Origin: Galbibacter sp048266365
Lineage (GTDB): Bacteria > Bacteroidota > Bacteroidia > Flavobacteriales > Flavobacteriaceae
DNA: 64,000 nucleotides
Direction: 5' to 3'
NCBI RefSeq assembly: GCF_048266365.1
Contig: NZ_JBLWZP010000004.1
Span: 248,001-312,000, forward strand
The notes under the pieces were generated by a model. It saw only the letters and a list, made by a program, of their open reading frames with translations. It searched no databases and was not told the DNA's origin. The number at the start of each line of letters is the position of its first letter. Position 1 is the first letter of the stretch. The translations under genes were made by a program, and so were the position numbers. This document shows positions 17,133 to 27,473 of the stretch, one piece after another.

Positions 17133-18362
17133 ATGTTGTATTATTTGTTTGAATTTTTAGAAAATGAGTATGATTTTCCTGGGGCGGGACTGTTTCAGTT
17201 CCTAACCTTTAGGGCTGCTGCTGCAGTGTTGTTGTCTTTGCTGATATCAACGATCTACGGTAAGCGAATCATCAATTACCTAAGGGCGCAACAAATAGGA
17301 GAAAGTGTACGTGAATTAGGCTTGGAAGGTCAGTCTCAAAAAGCTGGTACTCCAACTATGGGAGGGATCATAATTATTTTGTCTACCCTTATTCCAGTAT
17401 TGTTGTTCTCAAAACTTGATAATATTTATATCATCATCCTTATCGTGACAACCCTATGGATGGGGGTGATCGGTTTTATAGATGATTATATCAAAATATT
17501 TAAAAAAGACAAAGAAGGTTTAAAAGGCAAGTTTAAAATTCTTGGACAAATCGGTATTGGTATTATCGTAGGTGCGACACTTTATTTTCATCCACAGGTA
17601 ACTGTAAAAGAAGAACTATCGCTGATGAATGCCACAGAAGTGGTTTCCACCGGCACAAAAACCGAATATGGAAAGGAAGAAAAGTCTACCAAAACAACCA
17701 TTCCTTTTGTAAAGAATAATGAGTTTGAATACGCTGTGTTGCTGCAGTGGCTAGGTGATAACTATAAGAGTTATGCTTGGTTGATATTTATTCCAGTGGT
17801 AATTTTTATCATTACTGCGGTATCCAACGGGGCGAATCTTACCGATGGTATTGATGGTCTGGCGGCTGGAACCTCGGCAATTATTGTGATTACCCTAGGC
17901 ATTTTCGCCTGGGTCTCTGGTAATATCATTTTTTCTGATTATTTGAATATTATGTATATCCCCAGGGCCGGTGAAATAACTGTCTTTATTGCGGCTTTTG
18001 CCGGAGGACTTGTTGGGTTTTTATGGTACAATGCCTTTCCGGCTCAAGTTTTTATGGGTGATACCGGGAGTTTAACCATAGGAGGGATCATTGCAGTCAT
18101 TGCCATTGCAATCCGTAAAGAATGGTTGATTCCTATCATGTGTGGAATCTTCTTAGCGGAAAATCTATCTGTAGTAATGCAGGTGAGTTATTTTAAGTAT
18201 ACCAAGAAAAAATTTGGAGAGGGACGTCGTGTATTTTTAATGGCTCCCCTTCATCACCATTACCAAAAGAAAGGATATCACGAGAGTAAGATCGTTACTC
18301 GATTTTGGATTGTGGGCATATTATTGGCCATTGTTACCATTGTTACGCTAAAATTAAGATAG
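17133..18362 (+). CDS. mraY: Phospho-MurNAc-pentapeptide transferase MraY
   Basis: This polytopic membrane enzyme forms lipid I on undecaprenyl phosphate. Conserved stretches are KAGTPTMGGI, the Asp pair in GFIDDYIK, NGANLTDGIDGLAAG, FMGDTGSL, and the histidine motif APLHHHYQKKG near the end. At 409 residues it is longer than the enteric enzyme. The extra length is a hydrophilic insertion at about 150-200, as I recall from other Bacteroidota. ATG start, 29 bases after murE; murD follows at once. Confidence 0.95.
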   Translation: MLYYLFEFLENEYDFPGAGLFQFLTFRAAAAVLLSLLISTIYGKRIINYLRAQQIGESVRELGLEGQSQKAGTPTMGGIIIILSTLIPVLLFSKLDNIYIIILIVTTLWMGVIGFIDDYIKIFKKDKEGLKGKFKILGQIGIGIIVGATLYFHPQVTVKEELSLMNATEVVSTGTKTEYGKEEKSTKTTIPFVKNNEFEYAVLLQWLGDNYKSYAWLIFIPVVIFIITAVSNGANLTDGIDGLAAGTSAIIVITLGIFAWVSGNIIFSDYLNIMYIPRAGEITVFIAAFAGGLVGFLWYNAFPAQVFMGDTGSLTIGGIIAVIAIAIRKEWLIPIMCGIFLAENLSVVMQVSYFKYTKKKFGEGRRVFLMAPLHHHYQKKGYHESKIVTRFWIVGILLAIVTIVTLKLR

Positions 18363-19694
18363 ATGCGGTTAGTAGTATTAGGTGGCGGAGAAAGCGGTGT
18401 TGGTACTGCTATATTGGCAAAAAAACATGGATATGAGATTTTTCTATCCGATAAGGGAAAGATCAAAGATCACTATAAGAACGTTCTTGAAGATTTTGGA
18501 ATTAATTGGGAGGAAGAAAGGCATACAGAGGCTGAGATTTTAAAGGCTGATCTTGTCGTAAAGAGTCCGGGAATTCCTGATCATGTTGAGCTGATTACAA
18601 AACTGGTCAAACAGGGGGTGTCAGTGATATCTGAGATTGAATTTGCATCGCGATATACTGATGCTACCCTGATTGGAATTACAGGGAGCAACGGAAAGAC
18701 CACCACAACCATGCTGACCAATCACTTGTTAACCGCTGGTGGATTAAAGGTTGGGATGGCCGGTAATATTGGCGACAGTTTTGCTCAGATGGTGGCTCAG
18801 AAGGACTTGGATCTCTATGTGTTGGAGATTAGTAGTTTTCAACTCGACGGTATCGAGCGCTTTAAGCCGCATATGGCTATAATCACCAATATAACTCCTG
18901 ATCACTTAGATCGCTATGATTACAAGTTTGAGAATTATATCGCCTCTAAGTTTAGGATAACCATGAATCAAGGCCCGGAGGATTATTTGATTTATGATGC
19001 GGATGACCTTGTGATAGTAGAGTGGCTTAAAAATAATAAAGTGGCTGCTCGTTGTATCCCATTTTCCATAGAAAAGAAGCTTGAACAGGGCGCATATTTA
19101 GAAGATAATAAAATAATAATAACTATAGATAAACACCATTTTCAGATGTCAACAGATACTTTAGCACTTGAAGGAAAACATAATGTTAAGAACGCCATGG
19201 CTGCTTCAACAGTAGCGCAATTGTTGAAAATTAGAAAGGCTACTATTCGAGAGAGTCTAGAGAATTTTCAAGGTGCAGCGCACCGACTTGAGAAGGTACT
19301 AAAGATTCAAGATGTTCATTATATCAATGATTCCAAGGCAACCAATGTCAATGCTACTTATTATGCTTTAGATAGCATGACTACTCCAACAGTATGGATC
19401 GTTGGAGGACAAGACAAAGGAAATGATTATTTGGCTCTTATGCCTCTAGTTAGAGAAAAGGTCAAAGCGATCGTTTGTTTAGGTTGGGATAATGCTAAAA
19501 TTATCGAAACCTTTGGAAGTGTTGTGGAATTTGTAGTAGAAACTACCTCTATGGAGGATGCTGTTAGAGTAAGTAAAGAAGCTGCAGAAGCTGGTGATAC
19601 GGTGTTGTTGTCACCTGCATGTGCTTCATTTGATTTGTTTTTGAATTACCAAGACAGGGGTGATCAGTTTAAAGAGCAAGTAAGAAAATTATAA
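18363..19694 (+). CDS. murD: UDP-MurNAc-L-alanine:D-glutamate ligase MurD
   Basis: MurD adds D-glutamate to UDP-MurNAc-alanine. The 443-residue Mur ligase has an N-terminal Rossmann motif VVLGGGESGVG (about 3-13), the ATP loop GITGSNGKTTTTM (about 105-117), the central HRLEKV and NDSKATN (about 310-325), and a late SPACASFDLF. Its ATG directly abuts the mraY stop codon, so the two are co-transcribed. Confidence 0.95.
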   Translation: MRLVVLGGGESGVGTAILAKKHGYEIFLSDKGKIKDHYKNVLEDFGINWEEERHTEAEILKADLVVKSPGIPDHVELITKLVKQGVSVISEIEFASRYTDATLIGITGSNGKTTTTMLTNHLLTAGGLKVGMAGNIGDSFAQMVAQKDLDLYVLEISSFQLDGIERFKPHMAIITNITPDHLDRYDYKFENYIASKFRITMNQGPEDYLIYDADDLVIVEWLKNNKVAARCIPFSIEKKLEQGAYLEDNKIIITIDKHHFQMSTDTLALEGKHNVKNAMAASTVAQLLKIRKATIRESLENFQGAAHRLEKVLKIQDVHYINDSKATNVNATYYALDSMTTPTVWIVGGQDKGNDYLALMPLVREKVKAIVCLGWDNAKIIETFGSVVEFVVETTSMEDAVRVSKEAAEAGDTVLLSPACASFDLFLNYQDRGDQFKEQVRKL

Positions 19695-19707
19695 TTCATT
19701 AGATAAG

Positions 19708-20910
19708 GTGCAGGATATTTTTGAAAATATTAAAGGAGATAAAGCTATTTGGGCCGTAGTGGCGCTTTTGGCCCTATTTTCTTTTTTGCCGGTGTACAGC
19801 GCCAGTACAAACCTCGTTTACGTGGTGGGTAGCGGGACAACATTTGGTTACCTGCTTAAGCATGGGTTCTTATTGCTGCTAGGACTGGGAATAATTTATG
19901 CAGTACATCAAATCCCCTATAATTACTTTAAAGGTCTGTCAATTATAGCTATGCCGATTACAGCGCTATTGTTGATTTATACCCTAGCCCAGGGAACCAC
20001 TATTGGTGGCGCAAATGCGAGTCGATGGATACAAGTGCCCTTTGTAGGTATAAGTTTCCAGCCTTCAACTTTGGCGAGTATTGTTTTACTGACTCATGTG
20101 GCTCGGTACCTGTCTAAAATTAAAGATCAAAATATACGTTTTAAAGAAAGTATACTACCGCTTTGGATTCCAGTGTTTGTGTTTTTGGCACTGATACTGC
20201 CAGCCAACTTTTCAACCACGGCCATGCTGTTTTTTATGGTAATAGTGTTGTGCTTTTTAGGGGGGTATCCATGGAAATATTTGATGGCTATCATAGGAGT
20301 AGGAATTGTAGTGCTAAGCATGTTTATACTAACAGCTAAGGCTTTTCCAGGACTGTTTCCAAACAGGGTGGATACTTGGGTTAACAGGGTAGAGAATTTT
20401 ACTGACGGTAAGGATACTGGAGAAGACTATCAAATTGAAAGAGCTAAAATAGCCATTGCCACTGGAGGTGTTGTGGGAGTAGGTGCAGGAAAGAGTATAA
20501 TGAAGAATTTCTTACCACAGAGTTCTTCGGATTTTATATATGCAATTATTGTTGAGGAATATGGTTTAATAGGTGGGTTTATCATCATTTTAATCTACCT
20601 CTTTTTGCTTTTCAGAATCCTTATTGTGGCCAATAAAGCGAACTCGACATTTGGAAAACTATTAGTGATTGCCGTTGGGCTGCCTATCGTTTTTCAGGCT
20701 TTTGTTAATATGGCCGTTGCCGTAGAATTATTACCGGTTACAGGTCAAACATTACCCCTGATTAGTAGTGGAGGAACCTCGATTTGGATGACCTGTTTAG
20801 CCATTGGGGTTATATTGAGTGTGAGCTCAAAAAGACAAGAAGAATTGGAATTAGAAGAACAAGATATAGAAAGACAAAACCCATTAGATATCTTAAGTGA
20901 ACAATTATAG
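19708..20910 (+). CDS. ftsW: Septal peptidoglycan polymerase FtsW
   Basis: FtsW is the SEDS-family glycosyltransferase that makes septal glycan strands with FtsI. The 400 residues include about ten membrane helices. Family stretches are GGANASRWIQVPFVGISFQPS, with the conserved polar residues, and TGQTLPLISSGGTS near the end. The start is GTG at 19708, with no better ATG nearby. murG overlaps its last 14 bases. Confidence 0.94.
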   Translation: MQDIFENIKGDKAIWAVVALLALFSFLPVYSASTNLVYVVGSGTTFGYLLKHGFLLLLGLGIIYAVHQIPYNYFKGLSIIAMPITALLLIYTLAQGTTIGGANASRWIQVPFVGISFQPSTLASIVLLTHVARYLSKIKDQNIRFKESILPLWIPVFVFLALILPANFSTTAMLFFMVIVLCFLGGYPWKYLMAIIGVGIVVLSMFILTAKAFPGLFPNRVDTWVNRVENFTDGKDTGEDYQIERAKIAIATGGVVGVGAGKSIMKNFLPQSSSDFIYAIIVEEYGLIGGFIIILIYLFLLFRILIVANKANSTFGKLLVIAVGLPIVFQAFVNMAVAVELLPVTGQTLPLISSGGTSIWMTCLAIGVILSVSSKRQEELELEEQDIERQNPLDILSEQL

Positions 20911-22003
20911 ATTTATCATATCAGGAGGAGGGACTGGAGGTCACATTTATCCAGCGATTGCTATAGCTAAAGAGCTAGAAGCACGCTTCCCTGATGCCTC
21001 ATTTTTGTTTGTTGGTGCTAAGGATAAGATGGAAATGGAGAAGGTGCCTCAAGCAGGCTATAAAATTGAGGGCTTGTGGATCTCCGGATTACAGCGAAAA
21101 CTCACTTTAAAGAATTTGATGTTTCCTTTTAAATTGATCCATAGTTTGATTAAATCACGAGGAATCATCAGACGATTTAAACCAGATATGGTTATCGGTA
21201 CCGGTGGATATGCAAGTGGGCCATTGTTAACAGTGGCAGCCTCTAAAGGAATTCCAAGTGTCATTCAGGAACAGAATTCTTTTCCTGGAATTACCAATAA
21301 GGTACTGGCTAAAAAAGTACAGAAGATCTTTGTTGCATACGATGGCTTGGAACGCTATTTTCCAAAAGGAAAAATCATTAAAACAGGGAATCCAGTTCGT
21401 CAGGATTTGTTGAATCTGGCTGCATATAAAGATAAATATTTAGGATTTTTTGATCATAATGAAGATCGTAAAACCTTGTTTGTCATGGGCGGGAGTTTAG
21501 GTGCCAGAAGAATTAATCAATTAGTGGAAAAGCAACTAAACTTTTTCAGGCAGCACAACGTACAAATTATATGGCAATGTGGAAAGTTGTACTATCCTGA
21601 ATACAAAAAGTATCAAAGTGAGTTTGTTAAAGTGTATGATTTTATAAACAACATGGAATTGGCGTATACCGCGGCTGATTTTATTATTTCACGCTCCGGA
21701 GCTAGTTCAGTGTCTGAACTAGCCTTGGTAGGTAAACCAGTAATTTTTATCCCTTCACCAAACGTTGCTGAGGATCATCAGACGAAAAACGCCATGGCTG
21801 TGGTGAATAAACAAGCGGCACTAATAGTACCCGAAAACAAGTTGGATGCAGAATTCGAAGAGTTGTTCTTAATGGTGTTAAACTCCGAGAAAATGCAATA
21901 TTCCCTTGCTGAAAATTTTAAAGAATTAGCATTGCCTAATGCTACAAAAGATATTGTAGATCATTTAGAGCAATTATTAAAAACTAAAGCAGTAGCACCG
22001 TAA
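20897..22003 (+). CDS. murG: UDP-GlcNAc:lipid I transferase MurG
   Basis: MurG converts lipid I to lipid II at the inner face of the membrane. It is a GT-B enzyme of 368 residues. The N-terminal loop SGGGTGGHIYPAIAIA (about 9-24) and the second glycine-rich loop MGGSLGARRIN are clear, as is the UDP-GlcNAc-binding stretch SRSGASSVSELAL. The start is GTG inside the end of ftsW, which implies translational coupling. Confidence 0.95.
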   Translation: MNNYRFIISGGGTGGHIYPAIAIAKELEARFPDASFLFVGAKDKMEMEKVPQAGYKIEGLWISGLQRKLTLKNLMFPFKLIHSLIKSRGIIRRFKPDMVIGTGGYASGPLLTVAASKGIPSVIQEQNSFPGITNKVLAKKVQKIFVAYDGLERYFPKGKIIKTGNPVRQDLLNLAAYKDKYLGFFDHNEDRKTLFVMGGSLGARRINQLVEKQLNFFRQHNVQIIWQCGKLYYPEYKKYQSEFVKVYDFINNMELAYTAADFIISRSGASSVSELALVGKPVIFIPSPNVAEDHQTKNAMAVVNKQAALIVPENKLDAEFEELFLMVLNSEKMQYSLAENFKELALPNATKDIVDHLEQLLKTKAVAP

Positions 22004-22010
22004 GAAATCA

Positions 22011-23363
22011 ATGAGTTTAAAAGAAACACATAACGTCTATTTTATTGGTATTGGAGGCATAGGTATGTCTGCACTGGCGCGTTATTTTAAATTCACAGGT
22101 ATGAATGTCGCAGGTTACGATCGCGTTGCTAGTCCGATTACCGAAGGACTTATTGAGGATGGCATGGCGGTTCATTATCAGGACAGTGTAGATCTTATCG
22201 GAGAAGCCTTTAAGGATCCGGAATATACTTTAGTTGTGTATACCCCGGCGGTAAAAAACAATGCGGAATACGGATTTTTCGAAAATGGGAATTTTACCAT
22301 TGAAAAGAGAGCCGCAGTTTTGGGGCGTATTACTAAGGATTCCTATTGCTTTGCTGTTGCCGGAACTCATGGTAAAACAACCACGAGTACTATTTTGGCT
22401 CATTTGCTCAATGAAATCAATACACCATTGACCGCTTTCCTAGGTGGGGTGTCCGAGAATTTTAATAGTAATTTCATTATTAAAGGAAAGCAATACACCG
22501 TGGTGGAAGCAGATGAATTTGATCGCTCATTTTTACATCTATCACCTACGGTTGCCTGTATTACTTCTATGGATGCAGATCACTTGGATATTTACGGTGA
22601 TAGTGAAAGTCTAGAACTCGCTTTCAAAGAATTTGCAGGACGACTTAAAGACGGCGGTACAATGTTCGTCAGATACGGACTGCCAATTGAGGGCTACACA
22701 TATGGTTTAGAAGAAGAAGCTGATTATTCAGCTCAAAATATAACGATAACTGACTCAACCTACCAATTTGATTTTAAGACACCTAAAGAAACTGTTTCTA
22801 AGGTGAAGTTTAACAAGCCTGGTAAGCATAATTTGTTGAACGCATTGGCTGCAATGGCAATGGCGACTACTTTAGGCACCCCCCTTGGTCACATTGCCAA
22901 AGCACTAGAAAGTTTTAAAGGGATTAAACGAAGGTTTACCTATCATATCAATGATGAGAAGCTGGTTTATATCGATGATTATGCGCACCACCCTACGGAG
23001 ATAGATGCGGCGCATCAAGCTGTAAGATCAGCGCACCCCAACAAGAAGGTTACTGTGGTTTTTCAGCCACATTTATATAGTAGAACAAAGGATTTTGCCC
23101 AAGAATTCGCGAAGAGCTTAGCCAATTTTGATGAAATAATCTTACTGGAAATTTACCCTGCCCGAGAACAACCCATAGAGGGAGTTGACTCCGACTGGTT
23201 ACTTAGCTTAATCAACCACGGTTGTAAGCAAAAAGTAGCAAAGGAGAATCTCCCCGATGTACTTCGAAAGAGTACATCCGAGGTTTACCTCACTTTAGGT
23301 GCAGGAGATATAGGACTAGAAGTTAATTCCGTAAAAGAAGTGTTAAGTGAAAAAGTATATTGA
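22011..23363 (+). CDS. murC: UDP-MurNAc:L-alanine ligase MurC
   Basis: MurC adds the first amino acid to UDP-MurNAc. The 450-residue protein has the N-terminal FIGIGGIGMSALARYF (about 11-26), the ATP loop AGTHGKTTTS (about 119-128) and DDYAHHPTEI (about 322-331). ATG start, seven bases after murG. The end overlaps ftsQ by 17 bases. The cluster has no murB or ddl at this point, unlike enteric dcw clusters. Confidence 0.95.
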   Translation: MSLKETHNVYFIGIGGIGMSALARYFKFTGMNVAGYDRVASPITEGLIEDGMAVHYQDSVDLIGEAFKDPEYTLVVYTPAVKNNAEYGFFENGNFTIEKRAAVLGRITKDSYCFAVAGTHGKTTTSTILAHLLNEINTPLTAFLGGVSENFNSNFIIKGKQYTVVEADEFDRSFLHLSPTVACITSMDADHLDIYGDSESLELAFKEFAGRLKDGGTMFVRYGLPIEGYTYGLEEEADYSAQNITITDSTYQFDFKTPKETVSKVKFNKPGKHNLLNALAAMAMATTLGTPLGHIAKALESFKGIKRRFTYHINDEKLVYIDDYAHHPTEIDAAHQAVRSAHPNKKVTVVFQPHLYSRTKDFAQEFAKSLANFDEIILLEIYPAREQPIEGVDSDWLLSLINHGCKQKVAKENLPDVLRKSTSEVYLTLGAGDIGLEVNSVKEVLSEKVY

Positions 23364-24066
23364 TAATATAAAGATATCCCTTGCGGTCCTTGGACTTGTT
23401 TTTCTGTTTTCTTTCTCAAATAAGAGAAATAATAACAGGATCTTGGCCGAGAATTGTGCTGTGGAATTTTTAAATGACGACGCTCATTTTATTACCCGTA
23501 GCACGGTTAATAAATTGTTGATACAAAATAGGGACTCTACTTCGAGGGTAACCAAAGATCAATTAGTTTTGAGTAAGGTAGAAGAATCTCTCAATGCCCA
23601 TAGTATGGTTCAGCATGCAGATGTGTATGTGTCTATAAATGGGGAAGTTGGGGCTAAAGTACGCCAACGTACCCCTATTGCGAGGGTGATTGGCGAACAG
23701 GAGTATTATATAGATTCTTATGGGGAAAAGATGCCTTTATCGCCGGTATATTCGGCAAGAGTACCATTAATTACAGGAAATAATGTTGATAAAGCTTGGT
23801 CTTCTTTGTATGAGCTGACAAAATTCATCTATAAAGATGAGTTTTTGAAGAAGACAATTACGGGGATTCATGTAGAAGATCAGCATTTTGAATTAGAGCT
23901 TAGAGAGGAGGATTTCACCCTTTTTATTTCTAGAGTTAATAAGCTGGATTTAAAGTTTAGCAACTTTAAGGCCTTCTATCAAAAAGGCAGAAATGACAAA
24001 ACTCTGGGAAATTATAAAATGGTAAATCTCAGTTTTGATAATCAAGTAGTGTGTACCAAAAAGTAA
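23347..24066 (+). CDS. ftsQ: Cell-division protein FtsQ
   Basis: FtsQ is a single-pass membrane protein that connects early and late divisome parts. The 239 residues show a membrane helix (ISLAVLGLVFLFSF, about 9-22). The periplasmic part corresponds to a POTRA/FtsQ domain, including VEESLNAHSMVQHADVYVSI and a later IDSYGEKMPLSP. Similarity is modest, but place and topology are typical. The start is GTG within the 3' end of murC. Confidence 0.87.
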   Translation: MKKYIDNIKISLAVLGLVFLFSFSNKRNNNRILAENCAVEFLNDDAHFITRSTVNKLLIQNRDSTSRVTKDQLVLSKVEESLNAHSMVQHADVYVSINGEVGAKVRQRTPIARVIGEQEYYIDSYGEKMPLSPVYSARVPLITGNNVDKAWSSLYELTKFIYKDEFLKKTITGIHVEDQHFELELREEDFTLFISRVNKLDLKFSNFKAFYQKGRNDKTLGNYKMVNLSFDNQVVCTKK

Positions 24067-24069
24067 GAT

Positions 24070-25449
24070 ATGGAAAATACTAAATACGCGGTAGGATTAG
24101 ATATTGGAACCACAAAAATTGTGGCAATGATCGGTCGTGAAAACGAATACGGTAAGATTGAAATACTTGGTATTGGAAAATCCAAAAGTTTGGGTGTTCA
24201 TAGAGGGGTGGTTAACAACATAACCCAAACCATTCAGTCTATTCAACAGGCAACACAGGAGGCAGAAGCCGTTTCCGGGTTAAAAATAAAGGAGTGTGTG
24301 GTAGGTATTGCCGGCCAACACATCCGCAGTTTACAACACAGTGATTATATCACCCGTCCAGATTCTGAAGAGGTGATCAATGAAGATGACTTGGATAAAC
24401 TCTGCAATCAGGTGTATAAGCTCGTTATGTTACCTGGTGAAGAAATTATTCACGTATTGCCGCAGGAATACAAAATAGACGGACAGGCAGAGATTAAAGA
24501 GCCTATGGGAATGTACGGAGGACGTCTTGAAGCTAATTTCCATGTGGTGGTTGGGCAGATATCATCCATTCGAAATATCGGACGCTGCGTGAAAAGTTCA
24601 GGTTTGGATCTAGCAGGTATTACCTTAGAGCCGTTATCTGCGGCTAATGCAGTTTTGAGTCAGGAAGAAAAAGAAGCTGGTGTAGCTCTAATTGATATAG
24701 GAGGTGGAACTACTGACCTGGCCATTTTTAAAGATGGCATTATTCGTCATACTGCAGTGATCCCATTTGGTGGAGGTGTGGTTACTGAAGATATTAAAGA
24801 AGGTTGTTCTATTATTGAAAAACAGGCAGAGCTGTTAAAGATCAAATTTGGATCAGCTTGGCCAGGTGAAAATAAAGAAAATGAAATTGTTTCGATTCCT
24901 GGATTAAGAGGAAGAGAGCCAAAAGAAATCTCTCTTAAAAACTTGTCTAAAATCATTCACGCCAGAGTCGTGGAGATCATAGAACAGGTATATGTTGAGA
25001 TTAAGAATTACGGACATGAAGACCAAAAGAAAAAATTAATTGCTGGAATTGTATTAACTGGAGGTGGTAGTCAATTAAAGCACTTAAAACAGCTTGTAGA
25101 ATACATCACTGGAATGGATACTAGAATAGGGTATCCTAATGAGCATTTGGCTGGAGATTCTGATACAGAAATCGCTAGTCCTGTGTATGCAACTGCAGTG
25201 GGATTGGTGATGAATGCGCTCCAACAACAGAAAAGAAATGCAGTGTTTAATGCAGAGCCTACAAAGCAAGAACGACCAGAAGAGCAACAGCAACAACAGC
25301 AGCATTCAGTTGCTGATAATACTATAGGAAATCAAGAAAGTAGTGATACGCAAGCAGCCCCAAAGCCTACAGCGCCAAAAAGAGAGCGTAAATCGTTCCT
25401 TGAAAAATGGTCAGAGAAATTAAAGGATTTTTTAGATAACGCTGAGTAA
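24070..25449 (+). CDS. ftsA: Cell-division protein FtsA
   Basis: FtsA is an actin-like ATPase that tethers FtsZ to the membrane. The N-terminal phosphate loop GLDIGTTKIVAMIG (about 9-22) and the second one, LIDIGGGTTDLAIF (about 213-226), are present, along with VLTGGGSQL. A glutamine-rich linker (EEQQQQQQHS) precedes the amphipathic membrane-targeting helix FLEKWSEKLKDFL at the C-terminus. It has 459 residues and an ATG start three bases after ftsQ. Confidence 0.95.
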   Translation: MENTKYAVGLDIGTTKIVAMIGRENEYGKIEILGIGKSKSLGVHRGVVNNITQTIQSIQQATQEAEAVSGLKIKECVVGIAGQHIRSLQHSDYITRPDSEEVINEDDLDKLCNQVYKLVMLPGEEIIHVLPQEYKIDGQAEIKEPMGMYGGRLEANFHVVVGQISSIRNIGRCVKSSGLDLAGITLEPLSAANAVLSQEEKEAGVALIDIGGGTTDLAIFKDGIIRHTAVIPFGGGVVTEDIKEGCSIIEKQAELLKIKFGSAWPGENKENEIVSIPGLRGREPKEISLKNLSKIIHARVVEIIEQVYVEIKNYGHEDQKKKLIAGIVLTGGGSQLKHLKQLVEYITGMDTRIGYPNEHLAGDSDTEIASPVYATAVGLVMNALQQQKRNAVFNAEPTKQERPEEQQQQQQHSVADNTIGNQESSDTQAAPKPTAPKRERKSFLEKWSEKLKDFLDNAE

Positions 25450-25513
25450 GATGTTATTAAAAAATTGTAAGGAATTAAGTAGTAAATAGCAAAATAGGGT
25501 AAAACAAGTTATT

Positions 25514-27454
25514 ATGAGTAGCAAAACAACAGACTTAGGGAATATCTCGTTCGATTTGCCGAAGAATCAGAGTAATGTAATTAAGGTTATTGGCGTTGGA
25601 GGCGGCGGTAGTAACGCGATTAATTACATGTTTCAACAAGGAATTAACGGTGTAGATTTCGTGGTATGTAACACAGATTCACAGGCTTTACAAAATACTG
25701 GTGTACCAAACAAGGTTCAGTTAGGAGTTTCCCTGACAGAAGGACTTGGGGCAGGTGCGAATCCAGATGTTGGCGAAAAAGCAGCCATAGAAAGCCTGGA
25801 AGAGTTGCAATCCATGTTAGATTCCAATACCAAAATGGTGTTTATCACCGCCGGTATGGGAGGTGGTACTGGTACAGGAGCTGCACCAGTCATAGCCAAA
25901 TTGGCCAAAGACATGGACATTCTTACCGTGGGTATCGTAACAATTCCATTTCAATTTGAAGGGAAAATGCGTAATGAGCAAGCACAACGTGGGGTTGAGA
26001 AATTAAGAGCCCATGTAGATTCACTCATTATGATTAACAATAACAAACTTAGAGAAGTTTATGGTAACCTAGGTTTTAAAGCTGGGTTCTCTAAAGCTGA
26101 CGAAGTATTGGCAACTGCAGCCAAAGGTATAGCGGAGGTAATTACTCACCACTATACGCAAAATATTGACCTTAGAGATGCCAAAACGGTTCTCTCTAAC
26201 AGTGGAACAGCAATAATGGGGTCTTCTCAGGCTTCGGGTGCTACAAGAGCATCTGACGCCATTATGAAAGCATTAGATTCACCATTGTTGAATGATAACA
26301 AAATTTCCGGAGCACAAAACGTACTGCTACTTATCGTTTCCGGTGCCGATGAAATTACCCTAGATGAAATCGGTGAAATCAACGATCACATTCAAAACGA
26401 GGCTGGTCATAATGCAAACATCATTATGGGTGTTGGTGAGGATGATAGTTTAGGTGATGCTATAGCCGTTACGGTAATAGCAACTGGTTTTAATGCAGAA
26501 CAGCAACATGAGATTGTAAATACAGAAGCTAAAAAAATCATCCATACCCTAGAGGATGAACAAAAAGCTGAACGTAATTTGTTTTCAAAAAACCCAACAT
26601 CAATAGTCAATAGAGTGCAGGAACCAGAAACACCTCCAGTTCCCGAGCCGGTACCAGAACCTGAGCCGGTAGTTCGACACACTCTTGAACAAGAGAAAGA
26701 GAATGGAATGGAGCTGATTTCTACTTCAGAGATCATCAAGAATATGAATGTGATCTATGAAGAAGTCTCTTTGGAGAGCGAAGAGGATTTTATAATCATT
26801 GATACAACGCCTAAGATCCGTGAGATTGAGGTTTCAGAACCAGAAATAGTTAGACCTGTTTCACAGCAACAAACAACCTTAGCCTTCGACATGCCATTAG
26901 ATGGTCATGAGCAAGAAGAAGAGCAAAGTAAGGTGGTTACCTTCGATATGGAAGAGAATGTGGAGCAATACGAAGTAAAGGATGCCGTCGAGGTAGTTCC
27001 AGTTACCGAAGTTTCTGAGGATGGGACTAAGCGATACAGCCTTGATGACTACATGGAAATTGAAGATCGTCTTAACAGTGCTAAGCCTTCGCCTAAAAAG
27101 CAGGAACCTGTAGTAGAGAAAGAACTTCAGTTCGAAAAGAAAGTCGTTGAGCAACAACCATCTCAGAGACCAGAATCTGACGAGGTTGATCCTATGAATA
27201 GTTCAATTGAAGACAGTCTTAGAAACAGAGCAGACGAACGTCGTAGAAAACTAAAAGATTTTAATTATAAATTCAATAAAAACAGCCACTGGGTTGAAGA
27301 GATAGAAAGACAGCCAGCGTATAAACGTATGGGTATTGATATTGATTCTAGGGGAACTGACGATCAATCTTCCCGAATGAGTGTAGGTTCGGATAACAAT
27401 GATGAAGTACAGTTACGAAGCAATAATTCATTTTTGCACGATAACGTAGATTAA
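25514..27454 (+). CDS. ftsZ: Cell-division GTPase FtsZ with long C-terminal extension
   Basis: FtsZ is the tubulin homologue that forms the division ring. The first 330 residues hold the GTPase core, with GVGGGGSNAINYM (about 27-39) and the tubulin signature GGGTGTGAAPVIA (about 116-128). The rest is an acidic, proline- and glutamine-rich linker (PVPEPVPEPEPVV) and then RADERRRKLKDFNYKF and QPAYKRMGIDID near the end. Those are likely the conserved partner-binding segments. At 646 residues it is far longer than the 380-400 of most bacteria, but usual for Flavobacteriia. ATG start; a terminator follows. Confidence 0.95.
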   Translation: MSSKTTDLGNISFDLPKNQSNVIKVIGVGGGGSNAINYMFQQGINGVDFVVCNTDSQALQNTGVPNKVQLGVSLTEGLGAGANPDVGEKAAIESLEELQSMLDSNTKMVFITAGMGGGTGTGAAPVIAKLAKDMDILTVGIVTIPFQFEGKMRNEQAQRGVEKLRAHVDSLIMINNNKLREVYGNLGFKAGFSKADEVLATAAKGIAEVITHHYTQNIDLRDAKTVLSNSGTAIMGSSQASGATRASDAIMKALDSPLLNDNKISGAQNVLLLIVSGADEITLDEIGEINDHIQNEAGHNANIIMGVGEDDSLGDAIAVTVIATGFNAEQQHEIVNTEAKKIIHTLEDEQKAERNLFSKNPTSIVNRVQEPETPPVPEPVPEPEPVVRHTLEQEKENGMELISTSEIIKNMNVIYEEVSLESEEDFIIIDTTPKIREIEVSEPEIVRPVSQQQTTLAFDMPLDGHEQEEEQSKVVTFDMEENVEQYEVKDAVEVVPVTEVSEDGTKRYSLDDYMEIEDRLNSAKPSPKKQEPVVEKELQFEKKVVEQQPSQRPESDEVDPMNSSIEDSLRNRADERRRKLKDFNYKFNKNSHWVEEIERQPAYKRMGIDIDSRGTDDQSSRMSVGSDNNDEVQLRSNNSFLHDNVD

Positions 27455-27473
27455 CCCTTAAAGTCAGGTCTAT

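Noticed and set aside
25260..25310. Repeated CAA/CAG codons in ftsA as a satellite repeat
   Set aside because: They encode a short glutamine-rich linker before the membrane-targeting helix and are in frame.
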